64,000 nt of DNA from Diphasiastrum complanatum (GCA_029204225.1 CM055103.1:26646293-26710292), one strand, 5' to 3'. Numbered from the stretch's first letter, positions 23,601 to 31,521 are shown. A program made the numbers and translations. Notes: a model not told the origin generated them from the sequence alone.

Positions 23601-25154
23601 ACCCTTTGTTAAATATTTACGTTTTTTTTTTTAATTGGTTTTGCCCCTGTTCCGTTCCGGAACGGGCAACTAAGGCTTTAACATAGACTCAATCACGATA
23701 AGTGCACAATAGTATGCAAAGAACCAAAGGAGACATGCAAGCTGCAATTTTATGAACTACACTCACAAATATGTATCAAAGTTACCTCTAACAACCAAAT
23801 CTTAAAACATCACCTCATTAGTAAAAAAAAGTAAGTGCAAGTCACCTGCAAAATATATGTCCAAATTAGCTTAAAAGTACAAACATCAATGTACTAGATT
23901 TTAATCACTTCTATAAAGTGAAGGGCATGCTCAGTCAGAATGGAGATTAGCACTATGGAATCAAGCCGATCCAATAAATGTCCCTACTTCCTCAAAACTA
24001 GCAAACTTATATTTTGTCACTAAAGAATATCATTGAAGAGCAAAGCTAATAACAAGAAAGCCTTACTTGGAAAAGGAAGGATAATTTACATTTCATTGTT
24101 TTAGCTCACTCAAAATCTAACTAAATAGCATAGTTGGTGAAAAAATGCATCACTCACCTACCTCATTCCCTCACTCTTGAAAAGATTCCAATTTGAATCA
24201 TTTAAAAAAGCATCCAAGAATAATGCATCTTTTAAGAACGATGCATACTTTGTAATAACGCAAATGATCGTGAATTTTAAGAACCTAATCTTTGAATGGC
24301 ACCATTCTAAGTGGTCGGATGTAATTTGGATAGATAGTCTCAACTCTCACACGTATCCTTTTGTGATTTTTTACACAATTGAAAGTGACACGTAAACAAC
24401 CTAATTATATAATAGCTAGTAGCTTGTTATCGCTAACCATGAACGCTTATGAACCATATAAACTTGAAGTTCTCAAAATAGGATAATTATAGGTCTCAAT
24501 CCTTTGAACAGTAAACTTTTGCAATACTATATTGACTATACTCACCTATACATCCTTTCAAAAGTTTACCTCAATTTTAAGTAAAACAGTTAACCATATA
24601 GAAACAACTAGTACATCCACAATAAACCACATAATTATGATTGTCAGTTTGCTCTTTGCAATAATCTGGAAGAACAGAAAAGCACTTCAAGTTGTGGGAT
24701 TTTAAATGTTTGTATCATGGAACACAGGGACTAGACTATAAAATGTCTTACATGTCAACTCAAAGGACAAAGTTGATTTTTATTGGATTGGCTGGGGACT
24801 TTTTGTTTCTCAACATAAGCTGTAAAATGAATGAGACTACCAAGTTTTATGGCTTGGCATATTGAGTGAGATTACCAGATTCCCTTTCAGAGTACATTTT
24901 CACAGCAATGCAAAAGAGAGCCAATGTAAAGCACAATCCCAATTATGGCATCTTGCAATTGTGCCAGTGAAATTCGATATCCAACCAACCATAAAAAGTA
25001 TACTGGATACACAACTTATCTATTGATAAAGAACCACCCCAAAGTCAAAGATCATGACAACCAGCAACCAAAATCTAATGCTTAATCTAAAAATTCCATA
25101 GAAAGTAAGAGTGAAATTGTAAGATACCACGAGTTTTCGATTTCCAAGAGACAT
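2569..25154 (-). CDS. Double-RRM RNA-binding protein gene (partial, 3' end off the window)
   Basis: This is a spliced host gene read right to left. Joined exons give about 134 residues with no frame break. They begin MSLGNRKLV, then a first RRM with RNP2-like LVVLGIP and RNP1 RGFGYVTF, a short linker KVATPKEEM, then the start of a second RRM with RNP2 VFVARI and RNP1 RGIGFVTY. All splice junctions are GT-AG and all phases agree. The layout and wording match plant hnRNP-like proteins such as the Arabidopsis AT4G36960 product, which carries further RRM sequence C-terminal to this. The expected role is nuclear or cytoplasmic RNA binding; the exact RNA targets cannot be told. Intron 1 is about 8.6 kb and the intron before the last exon seen is about 11.2 kb; both hold transposons. 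The exons are clean, so the gene is probably functional. The end of RRM2 and the C-terminus lie left of the window. Confidence 0.87.
2624..3724. other. Intron sequence, no recognised element
   Basis: Left part of the 11.2-kb RRM intron. It lies between exon 7 and the hAT start; nothing recognisable was seen. Confidence 0.5.
3733..5694 (+). mobile_element. hAT transposon, 3'-truncated, with palindromic 5' end
   Basis: The left end starts CATAGAAC and is followed by two perfect hairpins, CCACGGTTC-ccc-GAACCGTGG and CCACGGTTC-ctt-GAACCGTG, the same arrangement as the MITE at 850. Transposase coding follows immediately. The right end is lost: at about 5695 the sequence switches to a gypsy LTR fragment, so no target duplication can be confirmed (the left flanking 8 bp is ACCGCAGG). 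The element lies in the RRM-gene intron on the opposite strand to the gene. Confidence 0.8.
3783..5694 (+). pseudogene. hAT transposase (DUF659 type), frameshifted and truncated
   Basis: An open, proline-rich stretch with an acidic run (3783-4337, no BED zinc finger seen) is followed by a segment reading [20 protein letters not shown] near 4370-4430. The DUF659/RNase-H-like part follows at 4429-5250, with SDGWSD near 4520 and the VTDNASNC motif near 4715. A 16-bp tandem duplication (4444-4459 and 4460-4475, CACCCATGGCTAAGGC) breaks the frame. A short spliceosomal intron fits at about 5250-5380 (GACAG/GTATGG to AACAG/GATGG), after which [13 protein letters not shown] and YLDG continue the family pattern to [12 protein letters not shown]. 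The C-terminal hAT dimerisation domain is missing because of the LTR junction. It cannot be active. Confidence 0.85.
5695..6300 (+). mobile_element. Gypsy LTR end plus primer-binding site and leader (family of the 50388 element)
   Basis: 5695-5817 is the reverse complement of the LTR found at 50388 and 54527, and it ends in AACA. The primer-binding site TGGTATCAGAGCC starts at 5820, matching the initiator-Met tRNA type. The following leader resembles the antisense of 54290-54526 but fades out by about 6300. The start of the LTR and the coding part are absent. Confidence 0.82.
6300..6794. other. Unassigned repeat-like sequence
   Basis: GC-richer sequence between two retrotransposon fragments. 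No coding motif or element end was recognised. Confidence 0.4.
6795..7264 (-). pseudogene. Copia gag-protease fragment
   Basis: Two overlapping frames on the minus strand. The first (7264-7040) has a zinc knuckle, [14 protein letters not shown]; the second (7085-6795) has the aspartic protease motif [12 protein letters not shown]. That order, knuckle then protease, is the copia Gag-Pol order, and a frameshift joins them. Integrase and reverse transcriptase are missing. The knuckle resembles the copia gag at 39615. Confidence 0.82.
7265..7817 (-). mobile_element. Possible copia LTR/leader remnant
   Basis: At about 7346-7362 the minus strand reads TTTCATGGTATCAATG, a possible primer-binding site for the copia fragment to its left. 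The sequence up to 7817 would then be its LTR, but no matching second LTR exists here, so this is only suggestive. Confidence 0.3.
7818..7977 (+). repeat. 5' LTR of the 7818-11895 gypsy element (internally deleted)
   Basis: Aligns with the 3' LTR at both ends but lacks about 155 bp that the 3' copy has between TTATGGACC and AGGTCAGGACG. The true 3' boundary is uncertain because both copies diverge after TATCTAG. Confidence 0.75.
8740..9664 (+). pseudogene. Gypsy gag, frameshifted
   Basis: The likely start [10 protein letters not shown] lies at 8740. After a frameshift near 8813 come the conserved gag segments [20 protein letters not shown] and, in another frame, [20 protein letters not shown]. 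Near 9560-9620 a knuckle reads [14 protein letters not shown], where the second zinc-binding Cys is replaced by Tyr. At least three frame breaks are present. Confidence 0.82.
9870..10245 (+). pseudogene. Gypsy RNase H remnant
   Basis: Reads [14 protein letters not shown], then a stop, then [39 protein letters not shown], a stop, and MTDHQSLKY. These are the RNase H signature blocks of Ty3/gypsy Pol. Two in-frame stops and a deletion follow. Confidence 0.83.
10540..11389 (+). pseudogene. Gypsy integrase remnant
   Basis: Part of the zinc-binding region near 10570 is followed by the catalytic core, with [14 protein letters not shown], then [16 protein letters not shown] and [12 protein letters not shown]. 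The second Asp and the Glu of D,D35E are visible; TAA replaces the codon after VN at 10985. The C-terminal part continues to VFHVSRLKE at 11389, with LRIPKDF before a short deletion. Confidence 0.86.
11556..11578 (+). promoter_or_regulatory. Polypurine tract of the 7818 gypsy element
   Basis: TTAAAGGGGGAGGGAA lies directly against the TG of the 3' LTR, the usual position of the plus-strand primer. Confidence 0.8.
11579..11895 (+). repeat. 3' LTR of the 7818-11895 gypsy element
   Basis: Fuller copy of the LTR. It has a TATATAG stretch near 11800 that could be the TATA box of the U3 region. Similarity to the 5' copy ends at TATCTAG. Confidence 0.78.
11896..13790. other. Intron sequence with three copies of a short repeat motif
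   Basis: No coding content was recognised. A motif of the form (GA)n, about 30 bp, then AAGGTACATAA or ATGGTACATAA occurs near 12463-12510, 13254-13308 and 13600-13670. These may be ends of one unnamed repeat family. Confidence 0.45.
13791..13836 (-). CDS. RRM gene, exon 6 (RRM2 middle)
   Basis: 46 nt after a CATTGCAG acceptor, ending AAG before GTGCAT. The first base completes the codon split from exon 5 (AA+C), giving [16 protein letters not shown]. The phase fit and sequence type make this a firm short exon. Confidence 0.9.
13837..14523. other. RRM-gene intron
   Basis: AT-rich intron between exons 6 and 5. Nothing else was recognised. Confidence 0.7.
14524..14609 (-). CDS. RRM gene, exon 5 (linker and start of RRM2)
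   Basis: 86 nt, from a TTTTTACAG acceptor to a GTAAGTG donor. It reads [20 protein letters not shown] and on to TDEMFR plus two bases of the next codon. RNP2 of the second RRM is VFVARI. Confidence 0.92.
14610..15283. other. RRM-gene intron
   Basis: Intron between exons 5 and 4. No element was recognised. Confidence 0.7.
15284..15349 (-). CDS. RRM gene, exon 4 (end of RRM1)
   Basis: Twenty-two codons in phase 0, from a TATTTTAG acceptor to a GTAAGC donor. It ends [14 protein letters not shown], the last strand of RRM1 and the start of the linker. Confidence 0.92.
15448..15513 (-). CDS. RRM gene, exon 3 (RNP1 of RRM1)
   Basis: Twenty-two codons in phase 0, from a TTTTTAG acceptor to a GTTAAA donor. 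It encodes [20 protein letters not shown] and AE, with the RNP1 octamer RGFGYVTF. Confidence 0.92.
16045..16338. repeat. 147-bp tandem duplication in an intron
   Basis: Two adjacent copies beginning AAAAACATATTATCATTA at 16045 and 16192 differ at roughly a dozen positions. They lie in the intron between exons 3 and 2. Confidence 0.85.
16469..16558 (-). CDS. RRM gene, exon 2 (RRM1 first half)
   Basis: Thirty codons in phase 0 between a TTTTTAATAG acceptor and a GTGAAG donor. It encodes [20 protein letters not shown] and on to VIVMK, that is RNP2, helix 1 and strand 2 of an RRM. Confidence 0.92.
16820..19000. repeat. Degenerate long tandem array in RRM intron 1
   Basis: The phrase AAGAGCAAAGCTAATCAA or a variant recurs near 16834, 17479, 18160 and 18680, followed each time by a line about crossing fast-diverged blocks such as CATAGTTGGTTGAC or CCTAGTTGGTGGG. 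A shorter block with GATCAATGCCCAAGAGTAG is repeated near 17897 and 18055. The unit is roughly 500-700 bp and strongly diverged. Further copies occur near 23940-24130. Confidence 0.6.
17227..17389. mobile_element. Small hAT MITE with 8-bp target duplication
   Basis: A 163-bp element lies between perfect GTCTATAC repeats at 17219-17226 and 17390-17397. The ends are inverted: CATAGTTGCACTCGCGATT at the left and the complement of CATAGTTGCAGCGATTT at the right. The interior holds CGCGATTC repeats. Length of the duplication and the CA...TG ends indicate hAT. Confidence 0.88.
19000..19670. other. Intron 1, nothing recognised
   Basis: AT-rich sequence without element ends or coding motifs. Confidence 0.5.
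19680..19735. repeat. Short inverted repeat
   Basis: GACGTTCC and GGAACGTC face each other about 35 bp apart. Possibly a remnant of a tiny MITE; no target duplication was seen. Confidence 0.4.
21068..21185. promoter_or_regulatory. Cluster of GGCGCC motifs
   Basis: At least four GGCGCC and several near-matches occur within 115 bp. TGGCGCCGG at the left could be a retrotransposon primer-binding site, with the sequence before it an LTR, but no second LTR was found. Confidence 0.35.
21796..22155. repeat. About 181-bp tandem duplication
   Basis: Two diverged copies share GCTTGAAGTAGCTGTCTTTG/GCTTCAAGTAGCTCTCTTTG and ATACGAACT(A/G)TC blocks at a constant offset of about 181 bp. Confidence 0.7.
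23431..23574. repeat. 72-bp tandem duplication
   Basis: Two nearly identical 72-bp units start TGGGAGGTCATAATGGTGAT at 23431 and its variant at 23503. The length is a multiple of three, and both strands stay open through it. Confidence 0.9.
23930..24150. repeat. Further copies of the intron 1 array
   Basis: GAAGAGCAAAGCTAATAAC and ATAGCATAGTTGGTG resemble the units at 16820-19000. Confidence 0.55.
24151..25127. other. Start-proximal part of RRM intron 1
   Basis: AT-rich intron sequence. No elements were recognised. Confidence 0.6.
25128..25154 (-). CDS. RRM gene, coding exon 1 (start codon)
   Basis: Nine codons, MSLGNRKLV, end directly at a GTATCT donor in phase 0. The chosen ATG is the one that gives the RKLVVLGIP joint with the next exon, which is typical of this family. 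The stretch is too short to be found by ORF length. Confidence 0.82.
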
Positions 25155-26158
25155 GGAAATTCCTTCTCCAGATGCAGTAACAACCCTCTAGAGATGAGAA
25201 ATGGCACCACAAAATGGCTCTTTGCTTGTTTTCTAAATAAGTTGTTCCTGCACTGGAATGTCCTGCCTCTCTCCTCTCTCCTCTCTTCACTCTCTCACTC
25301 TCTCGCTTGTCATGCCTGCACAAACACACCCTACATTCATATTTTGTTTCCCCAACCCCGCTTGCAATAGAGCAAATTTGAGCAAGAGAAAGTCTTGAAT
25401 ATAACCTCATTTCTGCTATTAAACTAGGTCAAAGAACTGTCCATTACCCTACAAAGAAAGTGATGTTCTATAAACAAATTGCACATGAGATAGGATCAGT
25501 AATAAATTTTTAGAATTATCCTTCAGGAAAGATTTGGGAATGTGCAGGTAGCACGTAAATCTCCAACTCGGGATATTTGGATCAATTTTACAATAAGGGC
25601 TTTAGAAACCCTAAATTCGTCATACAAAGTTTAAAAGGATAGGTCTATTTGAGGCAAAAACGGGAAAGCAGAATAATAATGCCGATTAAAATGAGAACTC
25701 GGGATTCAAAGGTTTTACCAACCCTAAACTCTTCATACAACGTTTACCACTATAGATCTGCTTGACGTAATAATGAACGAGAAAGTCACAAATACTGCTG
25801 ATTATAACGCTAAAATCAGGTTGATCGAGATCAATAGAGCGTATTATCTATCTATCTCCTATGATAGAGTTGATAACACTGATAGTTGTCATTGTTCAAT
25901 CCCCTTGTCCCAGTACACACATACTAACTGCAAACACACATTCCCGGGACCAATCCCATGCCAGGACAAAAACCTTAGCCTAAGCCTTCTTCAACTCTTA
26001 CAACGTCTTTAAGACATGAGTCTTCTTCCCGCCTCCCCTCACTTTCTCTCTCCCTGCTCTCTTCTTGCCAAACTCTGTTTCTTCTTCTTCTATTCCAGAA
26101 AGAAGCCAATCCTTCCCTGCATCTGCGTCTGACCAGCTCCCCGACAGTTGCTGCTTCA

Positions 26159-26191
<33 letters not shown>

Positions 26192-26300
26192 TCTGCCTCT
26201 CGCCTTTCTGCTCGCTCGCTCGCTTTCTTTGTTTACTCGCGTTTTTTCTTTTTTTGAAATGGATCGCATTTTAGGGTTACGATCGTTCAGGTCACATCGG
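25155..26300 (-). promoter_or_regulatory. Leader and promoter region of the RRM gene
   Basis: Upstream of the start codon on the minus strand the sequence is GA-rich at 25260-25310 and 26010-26200. Telo-box-like AACCCTAAA occurs on the minus strand near 26270; the plus strand has AAACCCTAAA near 25610. Such boxes are common in promoters of plant translation and RNA-binding genes. The transcription start cannot be placed. Confidence 0.45.
26158..26197. repeat. (CT)n microsatellite
   Basis: Near-perfect CT dinucleotide run in the presumed promoter or leader of the RRM gene. Confidence 0.85.
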
Positions 26301-27700
26301 TAGCTGCTTTATCCAGGTGACCCCACCCGTAGTGACCAACACCAAAGGCATTTTTGACTCTCATGCCCTATAGTTGGAACCCTTCTAAGTCAATGGAGCT
26401 CGAAGGCACCACATTGCCTGTGTGTGCCTTTGAGCCCTGCGCAGTACAATTGTGCCATGTGGCATCATTGCCCGAGCCCTTCCCGTCGAGATACATGATT
26501 GGGCACGGGCAGTAGCGCACGCTCCAGCGAGACCATTTTCTAGGCACCTCAAAATTCTTGGGCACCAGCAAGCACCCATAAATTCTAGAGCACCAGCACC
26601 AGCGCCACATGGTCTCGCGCTCACACAAGAAAGTGTTTCATTGGCACTTATATGACCCACTTATTTCATTTTCCGAATTACTTATGATACTTTTGGCTCC
26701 CCATAGTGGAACTTCATCAAGCAACCAATTTTATTTTATTTTTTAAACTAGTGGATGCACTTGTCGGGCCCAAACTGGTGCATGCTCCTTAGATAGGAGG
26801 CTCCTCAGTCTCAAGTCTGACATTTGTTCCCCTCCAATTGATTCAAAGTTTTCACATATCTCTCTCACGTGCAAATGTGCGTACAATCCTCACATGTGAG
26901 ATCACATAAATATTCACCAAATATACACGCCCTGAGACCACAAAAATATTTACCGAACATACAGGCCTTGAACATGCGACTGCCAAAATATTCGTCAAAA
27001 TTTGCTTCATGTCACGCATACATGTATACGCACGTGCATTTGGGAGTCGAGAATTGAATTTTGTGAATTGCAAGTGAAAATTTATGGGCTAGTAAGAAAC
27101 TGTGCCAGACCCTTTTTGGGCCCCTTTTTTTTTATCATTGTTGTTTGGACAAAGTTTGCAGATTGTCCTTCTATCCACTTGCACTTTTGGGCCAGCTACC
27201 TTGCAATTCGAGGGTAACGTATTATTAGGTCTTGGCTTCGTAGTGGCAACAAATGAAGTGTTCTCCATAGTTTGCTAGTTTTCCATGTAGCCCCTAGTAG
27301 TTAGGTTGTTATAAAAAATAAGTTAAATATTACAAAATGAAACATAATGCAGCGAAATTATTCTTAGTCTACTAGTGTTCCATCTAGTCCCTGGTAGTTA
27401 GGTTTTTATAGAAAAGAGAAACATAATAAAGTGAAAATCTAATCACTTTTTATCATGACACGCTCATTTATTTTTCACACGATGTGATTTATAGAACTAT
27501 AAATCCTTGTTTTGATGTGACATTTCACGGCTATGGTTTAAGCAGTTGCATGCTAACAAATTAGGTCTAAATACACCATGAACGCAAGCTCATCCATGAG
27601 TCGCCGCTCACAAAGTCCCGAGACTAATGTCTCCTTGATCGTACAAAGGTATATGGCTTTGAGTGACTTCCTCTAGGCTTCCTGATCTCACCACCTGTGG
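26301..27700. other. Intergenic, no gene recognised
   Basis: GC-richer sequence at 26350-26640 then AT-rich. Short open frames occur on both strands but none shows a family motif. Confidence 0.5.
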
Positions 27701-28172
27701 ATCTGAACCAAACAGGTTCCTGTCGAAAATCAGTGGGTATGAGCAGGAGCTGGGAGCGAGCTAGATGCATGGATCAGAAGCGCCACAGTTAGCAGCAAAA
27801 TAATTCAAACGAAGGATTCATACAAATGCGCAATAGAAAATAACAACAGTAGGACAAATTGCACTCTGATTATTATCAACAATGAGTACAATGGCATAAA
27901 GTTATAACTTCAGCTTGTTGAGTGTGATAAAGCTGATACAGATTAACAATTGATCAGACTCGAAATATTAAAAGAAGTTTTTTTGGGGTCGGAAAAATTA
28001 GATCCGATCCATCCGATCCAGGGTCGAACACGCCCGGATAATTTAGTGAAGGGTCAGAAAAAATCCGAACCGATCCAACCCCCGACCCAGGGTTGGAAAA
28101 ATCTCTGTTTTGAACGGCTTTACAGGATGTTCATTATCAAAAGGATTTAAGGCTGAGCATTGAAATTCAACA

Positions 28173-28184
28173 CGCCCCCTTAAT
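28173..28184 (-). promoter_or_regulatory. Polypurine tract of the 27750-31000 copia element
   Basis: On the minus strand TTAAGGGGGCG directly precedes TGTTGAATT, the presumed LTR start. Confidence 0.65.
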
Positions 28185-28301
28185 GTGAATCTTGGAAAGT
28201 TTTAATTTTCAGATTTAACATGTCGTTGAATCTCAAATGATGCTCATTTTATAGGGCCTTTGTGAAGTAATCTGCTGCCATTAATTCTAACCTGCAGTAG
28301 A

Positions 28302-29552
28302 CTAATGATACCTCCTTGATTTGCACTTTCTTAAGTAATAATATATGATTTTGATATGCTTGCTTCGTGAATGAAACCTTGGATTGAGAGAGAGAGCAAT
28401 GGTGCTTTGATTGTCACAGAAAATGGTTGTTGGATGTAATGGTGCAAGGTCGATTTCTGCTAGCAGGTGCCTCAGCCAAATTGCCTCCTTAGTAGCATTC
28501 GTGGCAGTAATGTATTCTGATTCGGCTAATGATAATGCTATTGAGATCTGCTTTTGGTTGTTCCAAGAGATTGGGCCTTGATTGTATAAAAATACAAATC
28601 CAATATTCCATCTTTTGGTATCAATGTCCCCTGCCCAATCTGCATCTCTATATCCTTCTTGAATACTGGCAAATTGGCTGCCTCCATAGCATATGCTGAG
28701 ATGTTTGGTTGCTTGGATGTACTTCATGACCTTTGTAAGTGTTTTCCAATGGGCTAGGCCTGGATTTGATAGGAACTGACTGAGTGAACAAATTGAATAT
28801 GCAATGTCAGGTCGAGTGCAGATCATTGCATACATTAATGAGCCGATGATGGAGTGAAAAAGATATTTCTTCATTTCCTCCTCCTCTTCCTCGGTTTGAG
28901 GAGATTGTTCCTTTGACAACTTTAGTCCAGGGTCGAGTGGAAAGTCACTTGGTTTGCAGTTGGCCATTCCATACTTTTCCAGCACGTTTGTGAGATATAT
29001 TTGCTGGTTGACAGAAATCAGTCTGTTGGGTTGAATTCGGAAAATTTCGATTCCAAGACAGTAGTGGGCTAGACCCATGTCAGTCATTTTGTACTCCTTG
29101 GCTAGCATGCATTTCATATCTTTCATCAAATTCATATTGTTACTAAATAATAGTGTATCATCCACATGGAGAGTGATGATGATGAAGAAATTCGATACAG
29201 ATTTGAAGTAGACATTCGAATCTACCGAGTTTGGAACCATTCTCAATAAGAAATGTATTTATTTTCTGGAACCAAGCTCTAGGTGACTTTTTCAGCCCAT
29301 ATAGTGCCTTGTGAATTTTGCACACAAGGTCTTGCTTACCCCTCAGTTCATATCCTTTTGGTTGTGACATAAAAATTTCCTCTTCAATGGTCCCATTGAG
29401 GAAAGCGGTTTGGAGATCCATTTGATGGACTTCGAGGTCTGTTGCAGCTGCAAAGGAGAGTAATAGCCGGATCGAAGCATGCTTGACTACTGGGCTGAAG
29501 GTCTCGGAATAGTCCAGATCTGAAATCTGGGAATAGCCTTTGGCAACCAGCC
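28302..29552 (-). pseudogene. Copia reverse transcriptase (C-terminal part) and RNase H
   Basis: The frame at 29421-29158 has LQTAFLNGTIEEEIFMSQP and ALYGLKKSPRAWF. After a frameshift near 29200 the frame 29246-28302 has LHVDDTLLFSNN (the YVDD box with His for Tyr), GSLMYAMICTRPDIAYS, the RNase H block ADWAGDIDTKRW and the final FCDNQSTIALSLNP. Ends at KCKSRRYH, near the normal end of copia Pol. Confidence 0.9.
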
Positions 29553-29777
29553 TGTAGTGGGTTTATTTCCTAGCCAATCCTCAACCCAAGATCCAAGCAC
29601 TCAAGCATCAAGAAGATGAAGTTAGTTGTCACGCGTAGGTTCGATCCCATTAGAGCGATAGCATATCTCGAAATTCAACATGTATGGAAGATCCACATCT
29701 AACTCTAACATCCATTAACCCTAAGCATTAACACTACACAATTAAAGGTACATCCATTAACACTACTTCAGTGAAGG

Positions 29778-29856
<79 letters not shown>

Positions 29857-30386
29857 AAGTATAATAAAGATTAATCCCAACAACTAGTAAATCCAACAAT
29901 TGATAAATCCAAAGGAAGCATGAGAGATGGAGGATAAAAGAAGAAGAACAAGGACATTCCCTATCCATTCCATAGAGAGCCAATCCGCTTGTATTGAAAT
30001 GAAGAGAGAACAGGAGGAGCAACTCGAATTTGCCCCTATTTATAGTGGAGAGGAGGGCCTTGGCCTCAAAATCCTATTGGCCCATCTCTACCTCCCTAAT
30101 TATTCAAACTAGAAAAAGAGTGGGAACCCATTCAATAATTGGAGGGAACCAACTTGAATTTGAATTTGAACCAATTTTGGTGGGAGTCCCAACTTTATTC
30201 ACTAACTTGACATTTAGGCCTATGACATTAAAAGTCCCGCAAAAAGGCCTAAAGTCCTTTTATTGACTTGTAACTAATCAAATAACTATGTGATCATCGA
30301 GTTTGACTTACACACGTAGGGTGCCAAATCCCTCTCACTTATTAACTAGGGTTAGAGTTGCCTCGAGATCTGCAAACCCTCCAACA
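29553..30386 (-). mobile_element. Solo LTR inserted in copia reverse transcriptase
   Basis: The 834-bp segment begins TGTTGGAGGGTTTGCAGATC on the minus strand and ends CACTACA, so it has TG...CA ends. It separates codons for RYKA from RLVAKG of the same copia Pol. Flanking 5-bp sequences are CAGCC and CATCT on the plus strand, an imperfect match, so mutation of the target duplication is assumed. It holds no coding sequence. Confidence 0.75.
29783..29853. repeat. (CT)n microsatellite
   Basis: Pure CT run of about 71 bp inside the solo LTR. Confidence 0.97.
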
Positions 30387-30957
30387 CATCTTGGCTTTGT
30401 ATCGATTTAGCCTTCCTTCAGCATCATACTTCGCCTTGAATATCCATTTGCATGGAATCAGATTTCCGTCCTTTGGCAGCTCAGTGACTGTCCACGTTTG
30501 ATTTTCCATCAGAGAATCAAATTCTGTGTCCATAGCTACTTTCCAATGTTCAACATCAGGTGTAGACATTGTCTGTGAAACTATATTTGCTTCATGCACA
30601 AAATAGCAAGCTGCATCATCCATAAATTTGGATGGAAGCTGTATGGGTCGATTTGACCTTCTTGGCTAGATTTCTTCCCTCTGTTGATCAGACTCATTTT
30701 CATAGTGAGAATCGATTTCTTGATTTTTGTCTCTAGGGTCGAAATTTGGTTGTTCGATGCTGGGGTCGAATTTTGACTGTTCGATCCCAGGGTCGGATTT
30801 CGTGCAGCCTTTCTCTTGGGGTTGAAAGACTTGTCCTCCAGAAAAATGACATCTCTGCTTGTGAATGTCTTTTATGTGTCCAGATTGTAGAGCTTGTATG
30901 CCTTGTGCTCTGGAGAGTGTTCAAGATCGAATTCAACCTCTTCATCGTTCCAACCAC
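30387..30957 (-). pseudogene. Copia integrase C-terminus and start of reverse transcriptase
   Basis: The frame 30623-30342 carries STPDVEHWKVAMDTEFDSLM, NQTWTVTELP and CKWIFKAKYDAEGRLNRYKA, the canonical start of copia reverse transcriptase. Between 30957 and 30640, in shifted frames, blocks like SRDVIFLEDKSF mark the end of integrase. A 27-bp degenerate repeat with GGGTCGAA...GTTCGAT lies at 30735-30800. Confidence 0.85.
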
Positions 30958-30967
30958 TGCAGAAACT

Positions 30968-31204
30968 ATTCTGCAGATATTGTAAGAGGACTGGCCATGA
31001 AATCAAGGACTGCCGAACTTTGAAGTACAACAACGAAAAGAAAAAACAGTTCTAACAACAAGCACACAGTGCAACAACCAGTCACTCAATCCAACTACAA
31101 GAAGAAGAAGAAACAGTGTTCATGACCAAAGTTGGAGAACATCAGGATATCGATTCCTGGCATCTAGATTCCGGAGCAACTCAACATGTGACTCAATAAG
31201 TCGA
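30968..31204 (+). pseudogene. Copia gag zinc knuckle and protease fragment, opposite strand
   Basis: Reads CRYCKRTGHEIKDC (a CCHC knuckle) and about 50 codons later DSWHLDSGATQHVTQ, the copia protease site. One stop lies between. It abuts the minus-strand copia Pol with no LTR between, so an inversion or joining of two elements happened here. Confidence 0.86.
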
Positions 31205-31508
31205 TGGGAGAATCCCCACCTCATTATATAGAGAGTAGAGTCATGTGCATGTAACCATGCACTCCCCATGCAAGTCAACTATAAATAGATCACATCTCTT
31301 CATGCAGTCCTCTTGCCTATATTCGTCACACAGACATGCAATACTCCATATGTGTCAATTAGAGTGTCTGGGTCCTCTCAAGGTAATTAGTCACAAATAG
31401 GCCTTGACATGGAATTAAATCACGGCGTGACCAATAATCTCGAGTATTGGAGGGCCGGTCTACCGTATTAGAACTATTCCAGGTCCTTAACCGAATATGG
31501 CCATAACA
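31205..31508 (-). repeat. Probable 3' LTR of the 31205-35886 element
   Basis: On the minus strand it starts TGTTATGGCCATATTCGG and would end GATTCTCCCA. A TATAAATAG box lies near 31270 on the plus strand. Called from the TG...CA ends and adjoining polypurine tract only; its partner was not found. Confidence 0.55.
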
Positions 31509-31521
31509 TTCTTCTCTCCTT
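31509..31521 (-). promoter_or_regulatory. Polypurine tract
   Basis: AAGGAGAGAAGAA on the minus strand, directly before the LTR start. Confidence 0.65.

Larger units (their letters stand above)
19900..23680. mobile_element. Unclassified GC-richer insertion in intron 1
   Basis: The base composition shifts from AT-rich to GC-richer at about 19900 and back at about 23680. The left edge carries GACCCttttGGGTC and CTGTATGTTccgAAACATACAG palindromes; the right edge carries GTTCCGTTCCGGAAC. The interior has a TGGCGCC-rich block, duplications and no recognised protein. It splits the degenerate array of intron 1, so it was probably inserted there. The class is unknown. Confidence 0.4.
27750..31000 (-). 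mobile_element. Copia retrotransposon, decayed and split
   Basis: A copia Pol read right to left: integrase C-terminus (about 30957-30640), start of reverse transcriptase (30623-30387), a solo LTR insertion, then the rest of reverse transcriptase and RNase H (29552-28302). The 3' LTR starts at 28172 (TGTTGAATTTCAATGC) after a polypurine tract; its far end near 27750 is uncertain. A 5' LTR was not found; the right side meets an oppositely oriented copia gag/protease piece. Confidence 0.82.

Noticed and set aside
26263-26300. A plus-strand start MDRILGLRSF after a CT-rich leader, as a divergent gene
   Set aside because: A stop follows after 14 codons and no second exon was found; the region fits better as promoter of the RRM gene.
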